Below are positions 13,476-21,481 of a stretch of DNA of 24,656 nt, piece by piece (positions within the stretch are counted from its first letter, which is position 1; every line of letters begins with the position of its first letter). The stretch is taken from positions 1 through 24,656 of the IMG/VR virus record IMGVR_UViG_3300017773_000130, one strand, 5' to 3'. The position numbers and the translations under genes were made by a program. Source of the DNA: a virus. The notes under the pieces were generated by a model that saw only the letters and a list, made by a program, of their open reading frames with translations, did not search any database and had not been told where the DNA came from.

Positions 13476-13566
13476 AATTTCGCTTCTTTTTAGCAGGTTT
13501 CTTTTTGCCTTTTTTAGGTTTATCCATTTGGTTTAGGACACATTTTTTTCCTTTTCCAGCGTGCAT
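13465..13566 (-). CDS. Lys-rich microprotein, 33 aa
   Basis: ATG at 13566 with GGAG 8-10 nt upstream, ending in TAG at 13465. The product begins MHAGKGKKCVLNQMDK and ends in a Lys/Pro-rich tail (KPKKGKKKPAKKKR, then NYGY). Its extreme positive charge suggests nucleic acid or acidic-protein binding. It sits 2 nt after the tail chaperone gene and overlaps the HNH-like gene, both consistent with operon membership. No family is recognised. Confidence 0.5.
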   Translation of the reverse strand: MHAGKGKKCVLNQMDKPKKGKKKPAKKKRNYGY

Positions 13567-13568
13567 AA

Positions 13569-14024
13569 TTATTCTCCAGGTTTAGTTGGCCAAGCCACAT
13601 CTTCTACAGATGCTACATTGGCGTTAGTTGATGGGATGTTTCTTAACGCTTCACGATAAGTTGCCCATGCGGTTTTGTCAGAATCAGATAAAGGGCTATC
13701 GTTAAATTGCGTCCAATCCGATTCACTTAGCCTTACATCTCGCTGAAACCGAATCGCGGACCATAAATCTTCGACACTTACCGGGGGTATCGACCAGGCG
13801 TCAGCTAACCACACATGATCATCAGAGGGACGAGAATCACGAGTTTGCCATCCATCTCTGTAATACTTGGTTGCTAAAAACTCATCATTGGGTTCAGAAG
13901 CATCAATTTCTTTAGCCATATGATCGCCATACATAGACCCATCTACATAAGTAGTTGCGCTTGCTGGAGACACAATATAACCAACTTCCCCTGATTCTAG
14001 ATTTACCATTGCAAATTTTTTCAT
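13569..14024 (-). CDS. Phage tail assembly chaperone-like protein
   Basis: A protein of 151 aa. The C-terminal third has IRFQRDVRLSESDWTQFNDS followed by PLSDSDKTAWATYREALRNIP, the hallmark of the Phage_tail_APC family found next to tail fibre genes. Members are thought to assist assembly of tail fibres and do not have a known enzyme activity. The ATG at 14024 overlaps the stop of the preceding gene (ATGA). The N-terminal half is less conserved. Confidence 0.85.
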   Translation of the reverse strand: MKKFAMVNLESGEVGYIVSPASATTYVDGSMYGDHMAKEIDASEPNDEFLATKYYRDGWQTRDSRPSDDHVWLADAWSIPPVSVEDLWSAIRFQRDVRLSESDWTQFNDSPLSDSDKTAWATYREALRNIPSTNANVASVEDVAWPTKPGE

Positions 14025-14896
14025 ACGAACGTTCCTATAACGATGCCTCGAGTTGAGGCAAGATCAACTTGATTTCCAAAATAACTGCCATAAGCAAGTG
14101 ACTTGGAATAAGTTGAATACATTTTTACGTTGGGTGAGTAAGTGCTAGATGAGCTAGATCGATAACCAAACTGCAGATAAGGTTGATACCAAAACATTCC
14201 GCGCGTACCAGCATTAAAAATAAAAGACTGCTGCGTGCTACCGCCCGTAACAATTTGCCAACCTGAATAAGCTGCGCAACCATTTAAAAGGCAGTAGTAC
14301 TCAAACTGCTCTGTGTAAGAGTCTTTATCAAAATACAAAGGCCCAATAACCGTAGAGTTATAGTCTGTGGAGCTAGTTGTTGTCATAGTTCTACTAGGAG
14401 TACCGTAAGCAAATTGTTCGCCCTTAAAATTTGCCCGATTACTAGTAAATCCAACATCGCCCGAAGGACTAAAAACGCGTAACCCATAATTTGCGTTCTC
14501 GTCTTCATCGTTGTTCACTACGCACAGTTTGTAATCTACTGTATTCGTGCCCCAATCAACCCATTCAGGACATGTAATTTCGAAAGCGCTGCTGCTAAAT
14601 ATGCAGCCAATCATTTTGGTACCTTGGTTATTATTAGAAGGCCGAGCAAATAAAAATACGTCGGAACTGTTATAACCAGTCGGTATAGATATAGATGTAG
14701 CATCTTTGTTTGGGTGCCAATTAGATGCACGACCGCTGTTAGGATACAAAGAATTGCCCGCAGCATCTTTGTCAGATGAAGACCCGCCGATAACACCAGG
14801 CACAACGCTACCGCTAGCTAATACTTTAAGCTGAAGGTTCTCGCCATCAATCTGAGCGTAACCATTGTCTGTATTTGAAAGAAAGCCGTAAGCCAT
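14021..14896 (-). CDS. Phage virion/tail-associated protein, 291 aa
   Basis: A Ser-, Gly- and Tyr-rich protein with low charge and alternating beta-type sequence, usual for tail fibre or surface-exposed virion proteins. The N-terminus is MAYGFLSNTDNGYAQIDGEN. No enzyme motif, signal peptide or coiled coil is seen. It lies 1 nt after the 222-aa protein and overlaps the tail chaperone gene, so it is likely part of the distal tail fibre or its cap. The specific role is unknown. Confidence 0.75.
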   Translation of the reverse strand: MAYGFLSNTDNGYAQIDGENLQLKVLASGSVVPGVIGGSSSDKDAAGNSLYPNSGRASNWHPNKDATSISIPTGYNSSDVFLFARPSNNNQGTKMIGCIFSSSAFEITCPEWVDWGTNTVDYKLCVVNNDEDENANYGLRVFSPSGDVGFTSNRANFKGEQFAYGTPSRTMTTTSSTDYNSTVIGPLYFDKDSYTEQFEYYCLLNGCAAYSGWQIVTGGSTQQSFIFNAGTRGMFWYQPYLQFGYRSSSSSTYSPNVKMYSTYSKSLAYGSYFGNQVDLASTRGIVIGTFV

Positions 14897-14897
14897 A

Positions 14898-15566
14898 TCA
14901 GACCCTAAATACTATAATTTCGTAGTTGTAATTGCCGCCATACAAATTACCGCCTGTACCAAAGTTAGCCAGGTTTAAACCAATAGCATTAGTTCCAACA
15001 AAACATTGCACAAGACTACCCTGAGCTTGATTGTTAATACCCCAAGTACCATCAGCCGCCATGCCGGTTACAGATATAGTGGTAGTGCCTGATATTGTGC
15101 CGGTGTAAACACTATGAAATTTGCATAAACGGTTGTCGTAACGCAGTCTGGAGTTTCCATTGGCATCAAATATTTCTAAACCGTAAACAGGAAGCACGCC
15201 CACCGCACCGCTAAGCACGAATGTTTTAGTCTGTTGATTTGCTGCAGAACCACTAACTGGGTTTTCATGGTAATGCGTGATTACAACTTCACAACGATAA
15301 GCCGTGTTGTTATTAACAGGCGTTACTGTAATCGTATTGCCCGACCTAACGTTTGTTGAAGGGCTTACTGTGCAATTTAATAATGTAAACACAGCTATTG
15401 AGTATGAAGAATAGATGAGACTTTGAGCTTGACCGTAAGTATTAGTCCCCACGGTAACCGTCAGACTAACAGTGTCATTGATTTGGATATCTTGTGTAGC
15501 ACTCGTTGTCGTCGGGTACTGACTAACTGAAGAGTTACTAGTAATACCAACTGTATACGTAGCCAT
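14898..15566 (-). CDS. Phage tail-associated protein, 222 aa
   Basis: The start ATG overlaps the stop of the large fibre gene (TAATG at 15564-15568). The first 120 residues are a Thr/Ser/Val-rich beta sandwich-like sequence; residues of about 130-145 read VYGLEIFDANGNSRLRYDNR, a block I recall from tail proteins in several phages. The remainder is Gly-rich. It probably forms part of the tail tip or fibre attached to the preceding protein. There is no catalytic motif. Confidence 0.75.
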   Translation of the reverse strand: MATYTVGITSNSSVSQYPTTTSATQDIQINDTVSLTVTVGTNTYGQAQSLIYSSYSIAVFTLLNCTVSPSTNVRSGNTITVTPVNNNTAYRCEVVITHYHENPVSGSAANQQTKTFVLSGAVGVLPVYGLEIFDANGNSRLRYDNRLCKFHSVYTGTISGTTTISVTGMAADGTWGINNQAQGSLVQCFVGTNAIGLNLANFGTGGNLYGGNYNYEIIVFRV

Positions 15567-18500
15567 TACGCTGACAAGTTACCAAGCTGCACACGGAGCG
15601 TACTACCATCAAAAATTTTAATAACATCTGATGCAACTTCCATGCGAGATCCGCTCGCTGCAGATTTAATACTAAGTCCTGTGCCCGTGCCCTGGATGTT
15701 GACCTGCGACGCGTCTATTGTACCGCCTACAATTTTGTCTGCTGACATAGAACCCGAAGTAATAGTGTCTGCGTTAATTGAACCAATTTTAGCTGCTGTA
15801 ATTGATGCGTCTTCGATCGCTGCAGCTTTTATATAAACGACCCCGTTCGTTACACCAAAAGGTATAACATCGGCAGAAGGTGTATTTGTTGTACCGTTAG
15901 CCGTTGATGAGGGATCAACGATTGCAAACTTGTCCGCACGAATTACAAATGCTGACTCAGGTGTACCATCGACATCAACGCTAGATAGTCCAAAACCTGA
16001 TACATGGCCGTTGTTATCTATTTTTACAGAATACTGAGCTTCAAGTCCTGATATGTCAGAAGCAGTAGCAGTAAAACCTTGTTCCACTGTAACACCAGTA
16101 CCACCAGCATTATTTAACCTAGCAGTCAAACCATTAACAGTTGATGCCGCTGAAGTTGCAGAACCTGCCGCATTAGTAGCTGCGGTAGAAGCAGTGCTTG
16201 AAAATGTACTTGCGTTAGATTCACTTGTTGCAGCATTAGTAGCACTTGCCGCTGCAGAAGAAGCCGATACGCCTGCTTCACTAGCTTTAGTAGCCGCCGT
16301 GCTAGCACTACCTGAAGCCGCTGAAGCGGAGTTGCCAGCATTGTTTTCTGATGTCGCAGCGTTACTAGCAGAAGTACCGGCAGCTGATTCAGAACCCGCC
16401 GCATTTGTTTCGCTAGAAGCCGCATTTGTTTCAGCAGTCTCTGCGCCAGCTTGAGCGGTTTCTGCTGCATTTTTTGCACTAGTGGCAGTACTAGCCGCTG
16501 TTCCAGCCTCCGTAGCTTTAGTGGCAGCAGTAGCAGCAGATGTGTTTGCTGCACTTGCACTATTACCAGCGTTATTTTCAGAGGTTGCAGCATTCGAGGC
16601 GCTTGTGGCCGCAGCTGACTCTGAACCCGCAGCATTAGTTTCACTTGTTGCTGCATTTGTTTCAGCAGTTTCAGCTGCTCCCTTCGCTGTTTCTGCTGCA
16701 TTTTTTGCTTGAGTAGCTGTTGTAGCAGCCTGGCTTGCGTCTGTAGCTTTAGTAGAAGCAATACTAGCATTAGAGGCGGCAGCGCTTGCACTACTACCAG
16801 CATTATTTTCAGAGGTTGCAGCATTAGTAGCAGATGTCCCAGCAGAAGACGCGGAGCCTGCCGCATTTGTTTCACTAGAAGCCGCATTTGTTTCAGCAGT
16901 TTCTGCACCTGCTTTAGCTGTTTCAGCCGCTGTTTTTGCAGTATCAGCTGCAGTTGCTGACTGGCTAGCTTCTGTTGCTTTTGTAGAAGCTGTAGATGCA
17001 GCAGTAGACGCTGATGTAGCAGACTGACCGGCAGCCGTAGCGCTATTTGCTGCAGTAGTAGCAGAAGTACCGGCAGCTGACTCCGATCCCGCTGCATTTG
17101 TTTCGCTTGTTGCTGCATTAGTCTCAGCAGTTTCTGCACCCGCTTGAGCAGTTTCTGCCGCTGTTTTTGCAGTATTTGCTGCGCCTGCAGAAGTACCAGC
17201 ATTTGAGGCACTTGTTGACGCTAATGAAGCGTTTGTTGATGCAGCAGTTGCAGATTGACCAGCTTGATTTTCAGATGTTGCTGCATTAGATGCGGATGTA
17301 GCCGCTGCTGCTTCAGAAGAATCAGCATTAGTAGCAGAACTTGCTGCGGATGTAGCGGCAGTTATAGCATTAGATTCAGCAGTTTCTGCTGCAAGTTCTG
17401 CAGTTTGAGCTGCCGATGCACTTGTACCAGCCGCGGATGCACTAGTCGCTGCTGAAGTTGCTGAATTACCCGCTGCCGTTGCCGAAGATGCGGCATTTGT
17501 CTCAGCTGCCTCGGCATCAGTTACGGCTTGTTGAGCATCTGCCAAACTAGATGCTGCAGATACACTGCTAGATTGTGCCGCAGTAGAAGCTGTTCCCGCA
17601 TTAGTAGCGTGAGTAGCAGCAGACGAAGCACTTGTAGACGCCGCTGTTGCGCTCTGACCAGCTGCATTTTCTGAGTTAGCCGCATTTGTAGCACTAGTAG
17701 CTGCGCTTGATGCTGATCCAGCAGCGGTGGTTGCAGATGAAGCTGCATTTGTTTCAGCTGTTTCTGCACCTGCTTTAGCTGTCTCTGCTGCTAGCTTCGC
17801 AGTGTTTGCAGCGCTCGAAGCTGTACCCGCATCAGTAGCAGATGTAGCAGCATTCGAAGCGCTTGTAGCCGCAGCTGTAGCGGAACTACCTGCATTATTT
17901 TCTGAACTAGCTGCATTAGTTGCTGAAGTACCAGCTGATGAAGCTGATCCAGCAGCGCTCGTAGCTGAATTAGAAGCGGCAGTTTCAGCGGTTTCAGCCG
18001 CTGCCTTAGCAGTAACTGCATTAGTTTCTGCCGTTTCTGCATTAGACTCAGCAGTTTCTGCACCCGATTGCGCGGATAAAGCCGCAACTTTAGCCGCTAG
18101 TGCATTTGTATAGGCAGTACTTGCACCTGTTTCTGCAGTCTCTGCATCTACTTGAGCAGCAAGAGCTAATATTTTTGCTGCATTAGAATTTGTTTCTGCA
18201 GTTTCGGCTCCACTTTGAGCAGCAATTGCCGCTGTACGCGCTGTAATAGAACTATCTCTAGCACTTTCTGAACTCGTTTGAGCCGCTAAAGCCGCTACTT
18301 TTGCTGCCAATGCAGCCGCCGCATCAGAGTTAGCGGCTGCAGCAGAAGATGCAGAAGAAGCCGTATTTCCATAAGTTGTTACAAGCCCAGACGCAGTTGT
18401 TTCTACACTACCTATACGACTAAGAAGGTTTCCTGCAGATGAAACGCTATATGAACTTGAGTATCCAACAAAGGATTCAAGGTTTGCTAAATCAACAGCT

Positions 18501-19138
18501 GATCCAGAACCATCAATCTGATTTGCTAAAGATGTGCTTAACTGACTAACAGAAATAGCACCAGTTAGCTCATCAAGAATATGAGCAGGGTCAGTAGCTG
18601 TAGTTGCAAGGGTACCATTACTACTGTTAAACGGCCCTTTAACATCGCTTGTGTTGACATGTCTTATCCAATAGTAACGAGAAACTCCACCACCTGTTGG
18701 GTCTATGTAACTACGACCCGTCGCCACACCAGTTAAGGTAGCGTCACCAATGGTGTCAGATGTGTGCGACCAAATTTCTGTCTGTGAGTGCGAAGTATAA
18801 CTAGGCATATCCCAAAACAAATTAACTTGGCTGAAAGCTGCACTAGCTGTAAAACCAGTAGGGACTAGTGGGGTACTAGTTGCAACAAACGTATTATCCG
18901 ACATTCCTATGTTGGATACGTTTATATTGTTTGGATCAAAAGCACTAGATTTTAATTCTGATGCAAGACCTGATGCTATAAGTTCGCGTAACGTTACAGC
19001 TCTATCGACAGGATCTCCTCTTCGACCAAGTCTTATTTCTAATGCTTCGGCAATGCTTTCTAAATATTTTGTAAGTTGAGGAGGAATACCCGTTGGTGGT
19101 TTAGGTATACCTGGAATTTTTGTTGGAGTAGGTTTCAT
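15566..19138 (-). CDS. Long tail fibre protein: fibronectin III, Ala-heptad shaft, gpJ-like C-terminus
   Basis: A protein of 1190 aa. The N-terminus (MKPTPTKIPGIPKPPTGIPP) is Pro-rich, residues of about 92-182 look like a fibronectin type III domain (VPTGFTASAAFSQVNLFWD), residues of about 260-1000 are an Ala/Ser/Thr heptad region, and the last 185 resemble the lambda gpJ C-terminal (DUF1983) segment with YSVKIDNNGHVSGFGL and the repeated ITAAKIGSINADTI pattern. The product would be a trimeric, rod-like fibre. ATG 19138 forms ATGA with the stop of the 567-aa gene and has GGAGGAGAT upstream, so it is preferred to the TTG at 19174. Receptor contact at the C-terminal end is inferred from gpJ. 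Confidence 0.85.
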   Translation of the reverse strand: MKPTPTKIPGIPKPPTGIPPQLTKYLESIAEALEIRLGRRGDPVDRAVTLRELIASGLASELKSSAFDPNNINVSNIGMSDNTFVATSTPLVPTGFTASAAFSQVNLFWDMPSYTSHSQTEIWSHTSDTIGDATLTGVATGRSYIDPTGGGVSRYYWIRHVNTSDVKGPFNSSNGTLATTATDPAHILDELTGAISVSQLSTSLANQIDGSGSAVDLANLESFVGYSSSYSVSSAGNLLSRIGSVETTASGLVTTYGNTASSASSAAAANSDAAAALAAKVAALAAQTSSESARDSSITARTAAIAAQSGAETAETNSNAAKILALAAQVDAETAETGASTAYTNALAAKVAALSAQSGAETAESNAETAETNAVTAKAAAETAETAASNSATSAAGSASSAGTSATNAASSENNAGSSATAAATSASNAATSATDAGTASSAANTAKLAAETAKAGAETAETNAASSATTAAGSASSAATSATNAANSENAAGQSATAASTSASSAATHATNAGTASTAAQSSSVSAASSLADAQQAVTDAEAAETNAASSATAAGNSATSAATSASAAGTSASAAQTAELAAETAESNAITAATSAASSATNADSSEAAAATSASNAATSENQAGQSATAASTNASLASTSASNAGTSAGAANTAKTAAETAQAGAETAETNAATSETNAAGSESAAGTSATTAANSATAAGQSATSASTAASTASTKATEASQSATAADTAKTAAETAKAGAETAETNAASSETNAAGSASSAGTSATNAATSENNAGSSASAAASNASIASTKATDASQAATTATQAKNAAETAKGAAETAETNAATSETNAAGSESAAATSASNAATSENNAGNSASAANTSAATAATKATEAGTAASTATSAKNAAETAQAGAETAETNAASSETNAAGSESAAGTSASNAATSENNAGNSASAASGSASTAATKASEAGVSASSAAASATNAATSESNASTFSSTASTAATNAAGSATSAASTVNGLTARLNNAGGTGVTVEQGFTATASDISGLEAQYSVKIDNNGHVSGFGLSSVDVDGTPESAFVIRADKFAIVDPSSTANGTTNTPSADVIPFGVTNGVVYIKAAAIEDASITAAKIGSINADTITSGSMSADKIVGGTIDASQVNIQGTGTGLSIKSAASGSRMEVASDVIKIFDGSTLRVQLGNLSA
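16140..18360 (-). repeat. Ala-rich heptad region with 231-bp super-repeats
   Basis: Nearly every seventh residue is Ala, giving about 105 consecutive heptads (such as AETAETN, AATSENN, AGNSASA). Above this runs a 77-residue (11-heptad, 231-bp) unit, each starting AETA(K/Q/E)xx AETAETN, visible as at least four full copies in the C-terminal half and degenerate copies before. The stop-free antisense frames over this stretch are composition artefacts. Confidence 0.85.
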
Positions 19139-20838
19139 GTCCCACGGATCTCCTCCATCGACTGCGCTAAACAAAACTCATTAATGTCAGTCCCTTCAAC
19201 TTGCACTTCCCACTCCTGAGCAACAACAGCAGGCATGCGCATAATAGGTTCTCTTAAAGTACCGTTACTAATACTGCTAGGCACAGTAGTCGCCTGTATG
19301 TAAGTTGATCCAGATTTGGTTAGGGTATAGTGAGCAACTAATGTTCCGTCACCATAAACTTTCACAGTAGCGGGGTACTCGTTTGCATGAACTGAAACCC
19401 AACCCATGCTAACGGGGGAGGGGGTGACGAACTTTTTACTTTTAAATGTCGCAGTTTTACTTGTGCTGCCACCGCGATACTTTTTAATTTTATTCCCAAC
19501 AATAATATACAACTCCCCGTCTTTAGGGTTCATATATCCGCCGCGAATTCCCGCAGAAATAGTAAGCGTTGTTAGTGCATTTTCTTCACCTCGGGGGTCA
19601 TATACCCAGCCACCACTAGAATGAAATGCTACATATGTGCCTTCATGTTTAAACGCACGAATAGTTGTAGGATTAAATGTGCTATTCCACTGTTCAACAC
19701 TGATAAGACCAGCGGTGACCACGGACCCCGAAGCGCTCTGCACGGCACATAAACCATCTGGACCTGCATAAAGAACATAGTCCCCCATATCTACAACGCT
19801 GTTAATATTCACACAAGCTTGAGCTAAATCTATACGGACCGCTGTCATTGCTGATGGGTCGGTACCTGTGATGAAATATGGTTGCCCATCAGTTAGAGCT
19901 GCGACACCATTTGCAGTAGACGCAATAGCAACAATGTCTTCTTCAGTCGTTATACGATAGCTAATTGGCCATGCGTGAGGGAGGAAGGGTTCGCTCAAAC
20001 AAAAACGTTTGCCTGTAAACCCAGCCATAACGCCTTGCGCTAAAGAAATCAGCCCTTTTAGAGGGCCGTCTGGATACAAACTAGAGTTATCGTCTGGTGG
20101 TCCAATCCAAGTATCACTCGGTAAAACTTCACCTAGATTTGCTGCATCTGTAGTGTCCGTAAATGAAGTCGCCGTATAAGCTACCTCACCTACAAACTGA
20201 AAAGTTGTATTAGTACTACCCGTATTAGACCGATAAACACGTTTTAACGCACCAGTTGTTAAATTATAGTTACCAGAAGGTTGCTGCCCTGTAGATAAAG
20301 TAACAGTTACCGACTCAGTGTCTGTTAACTCTATGACCGTACTTGGGCTGCTAGGTGGACCTTCTTCGCCCATCGCCGTAACAAATGTGTACACATAAGA
20401 AACATCATTAGGCGTGGCAGTGTCATCCGCCGTCCCTGTTTTAGCCGTTGTCGGAGCACCTGATGGGGCAGGGACACCTAACCTAAAAGAATTTGCGGGG
20501 TAACCCGATGCACCACTTACTAAAGTACTTACATTACCAACCCTAGGGTAGTCATCGCCGGTAAAATACAATCTATCGGTTGTATCACCAGGTATTGGAC
20601 CAGGAACAACCGACACGTTGTCTTCGTTCCATTCTAACCAGCTTGTATCTCTGTAAAAATAAATTGATCTACGCTGCGTATTTTGCAGAGTGTAAGTATC
20701 AGAATTATCTTTTATCGAAACAAGCCTGCCTGACTCAAGATCAACATTCTCAGCTGTTTGGCCAAACTGGTCAGCGAGCAACCTGGGGGAAACCCCAGGT
20801 GCAATTCCGCTAAACCTGTCCCGTTTAAAATACGCCAT
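19135..20838 (-). CDS. Phage structural protein, beta-rich, 567 aa
   Basis: The N-terminus (MAYFKRDRFSGIAPGVSPRL, then LADQFGQTAENVDLESG) is a motif I recall from many marine podovirus-like genomes, where it marks a conserved virion protein of unclear role. The body is beta-rich with recurring turns such as DGxLVAHYTL and GDYVLYAGPDGLCAV that suggest a propeller-like fold, comparable to tail hub or nozzle proteins. GAGGT precedes ATG 20838, 7 nt after the upstream stop. It overlaps the large fibre gene by 4 nt. A neck, nozzle or fibre-attachment role is inferred from its position. Confidence 0.7.
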   Translation of the reverse strand: MAYFKRDRFSGIAPGVSPRLLADQFGQTAENVDLESGRLVSIKDNSDTYTLQNTQRRSIYFYRDTSWLEWNEDNVSVVPGPIPGDTTDRLYFTGDDYPRVGNVSTLVSGASGYPANSFRLGVPAPSGAPTTAKTGTADDTATPNDVSYVYTFVTAMGEEGPPSSPSTVIELTDTESVTVTLSTGQQPSGNYNLTTGALKRVYRSNTGSTNTTFQFVGEVAYTATSFTDTTDAANLGEVLPSDTWIGPPDDNSSLYPDGPLKGLISLAQGVMAGFTGKRFCLSEPFLPHAWPISYRITTEEDIVAIASTANGVAALTDGQPYFITGTDPSAMTAVRIDLAQACVNINSVVDMGDYVLYAGPDGLCAVQSASGSVVTAGLISVEQWNSTFNPTTIRAFKHEGTYVAFHSSGGWVYDPRGEENALTTLTISAGIRGGYMNPKDGELYIIVGNKIKKYRGGSTSKTATFKSKKFVTPSPVSMGWVSVHANEYPATVKVYGDGTLVAHYTLTKSGSTYIQATTVPSSISNGTLREPIMRMPAVVAQEWEVQVEGTDINEFCLAQSMEEIRGT

Positions 20839-20845
20839 GCGTACC

Positions 20846-21073
20846 TCATTCTTCGGTTTCTGTAACAGCCTTTTCTATGAGTGAAGCAATATTTGCTACG
20901 GCAAGATCATGAATAGTAGCTTGTCTTTTAGCACTTACAGACATTTGCACAGCTTGTTCATGCAGCGATAGCATTTCTTTTACTTCATCACTAAGTCCTG
21001 AAACAGGGTAAGAGACATCACCAATAGTTAACGTTGGTTCTTCTTTTGTTGCATTTTCAATTACGTCGGTCAC
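20846..21073 (-). CDS. Small conserved phage protein, DUF6447-like
   Basis: The pattern LTIGDVSYPVSGLSDEVKEM, followed by a long helix with AKRQATIHDLAVANI, resembles from memory the DUF6447 plan of a short beta hairpin plus coiled coil. The frame extends to ATG 21088, but AAGGAG (21080-21085) lies inside that extension and is 6 nt before GTG 21073, so translation most likely starts at GTG, giving a 75-aa protein (TDVIENATKEEP after the start). It follows promoter and dyad 21103-21125. The function is unknown; a virion accessory role is possible. Confidence 0.65.
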   Translation of the reverse strand: MTDVIENATKEEPTLTIGDVSYPVSGLSDEVKEMLSLHEQAVQMSVSAKRQATIHDLAVANIASLIEKAVTETEE

Positions 21074-21102
21074 GATTGACTCCTTCATATTTGTGAAGGT
21101 TT

Positions 21103-21125
21103 ATTATATTAGTCCAGGTATTATA
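21103..21125 (-). promoter_or_regulatory. Leftward promoter with dyad operator (copy 5) in the tail operon
   Basis: On the - strand the dyad reads TATAATACC, centre TGG, then ACTAATATA; the left half equals that of copy 3 and the right half differs at two bases. A perfect TATAAT (21103-21108) follows immediately. No strong -35 is seen. It lies in the 48-nt gap between the 110-aa and 75-aa genes and would start a transcript for the DUF6447-like gene and the fibre genes beyond. Confidence 0.5.
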
Positions 21126-21136
21126 AATAAAGCTGT

Positions 21137-21469
21137 TTATGACCAAGGCACTTCTGCAACGACCGAAGGAGCTTTAGACTCAGCAATCTGGTTTGCAATA
21201 GATGCTTCAAGAGAAGTTACTTGCTCTTCGCCCATTGAGTCTTTACACCACTGAATCGCTACAGCTTCTGTAATATCTGCAAATGCTACAAATCCATCTG
21301 CATCTGGGTCTGGGGTAAATGAAGAGGTGCCGTAGGATGATCCGTAATGACTGACTGCGTCATCACCTGAGCCTACTTCTTCTGAGTCTGATGCACGCCA
21401 ATGAGCAACGATTACACCATCGTCACTTGCATTGCGCTCTAATTGTACTACTGTCCAAGTTACTGCCAT
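21137..21469 (-). CDS. Small conserved phage protein, DUF7936-like, 110 aa
   Basis: It has WTVVQLERNASDDGVIVAHW near the N-terminus, a Ser/Gly/Asp loop, FTPDPDADGFVAFADITEA, and an acidic helix with WCKDSMGEEQVTSLEASIANQ, ending in PW. The pattern is one I recall from marine phages beside tail fibre genes, now carried as a DUF. There is no membrane segment or catalytic motif. AGAGG lies 9 nt before ATG 21469. It probably has a fibre-associated or chaperone-like role, judged from context only. Confidence 0.7.
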   Translation of the reverse strand: MAVTWTVVQLERNASDDGVIVAHWRASDSEEVGSGDDAVSHYGSSYGTSSFTPDPDADGFVAFADITEAVAIQWCKDSMGEEQVTSLEASIANQIAESKAPSVVAEVPWS

Positions 21470-21481
21470 GATTTTATACCT

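Noticed and set aside
16053-18113. Long + strand open frames opposite the Ala-rich fibre region
   Set aside because: They arise because Ala codons (GCN) on one strand give few stops on the other. They lack ribosome binding sites and show only low-complexity Ala/Val/Glu or Cys/Ser products.
16140-18360. Regular DNA repeats that could suggest a CRISPR array
   Set aside because: The period is 231 bp with protein-coding heptads and no identical short repeats separated by unique spacers.
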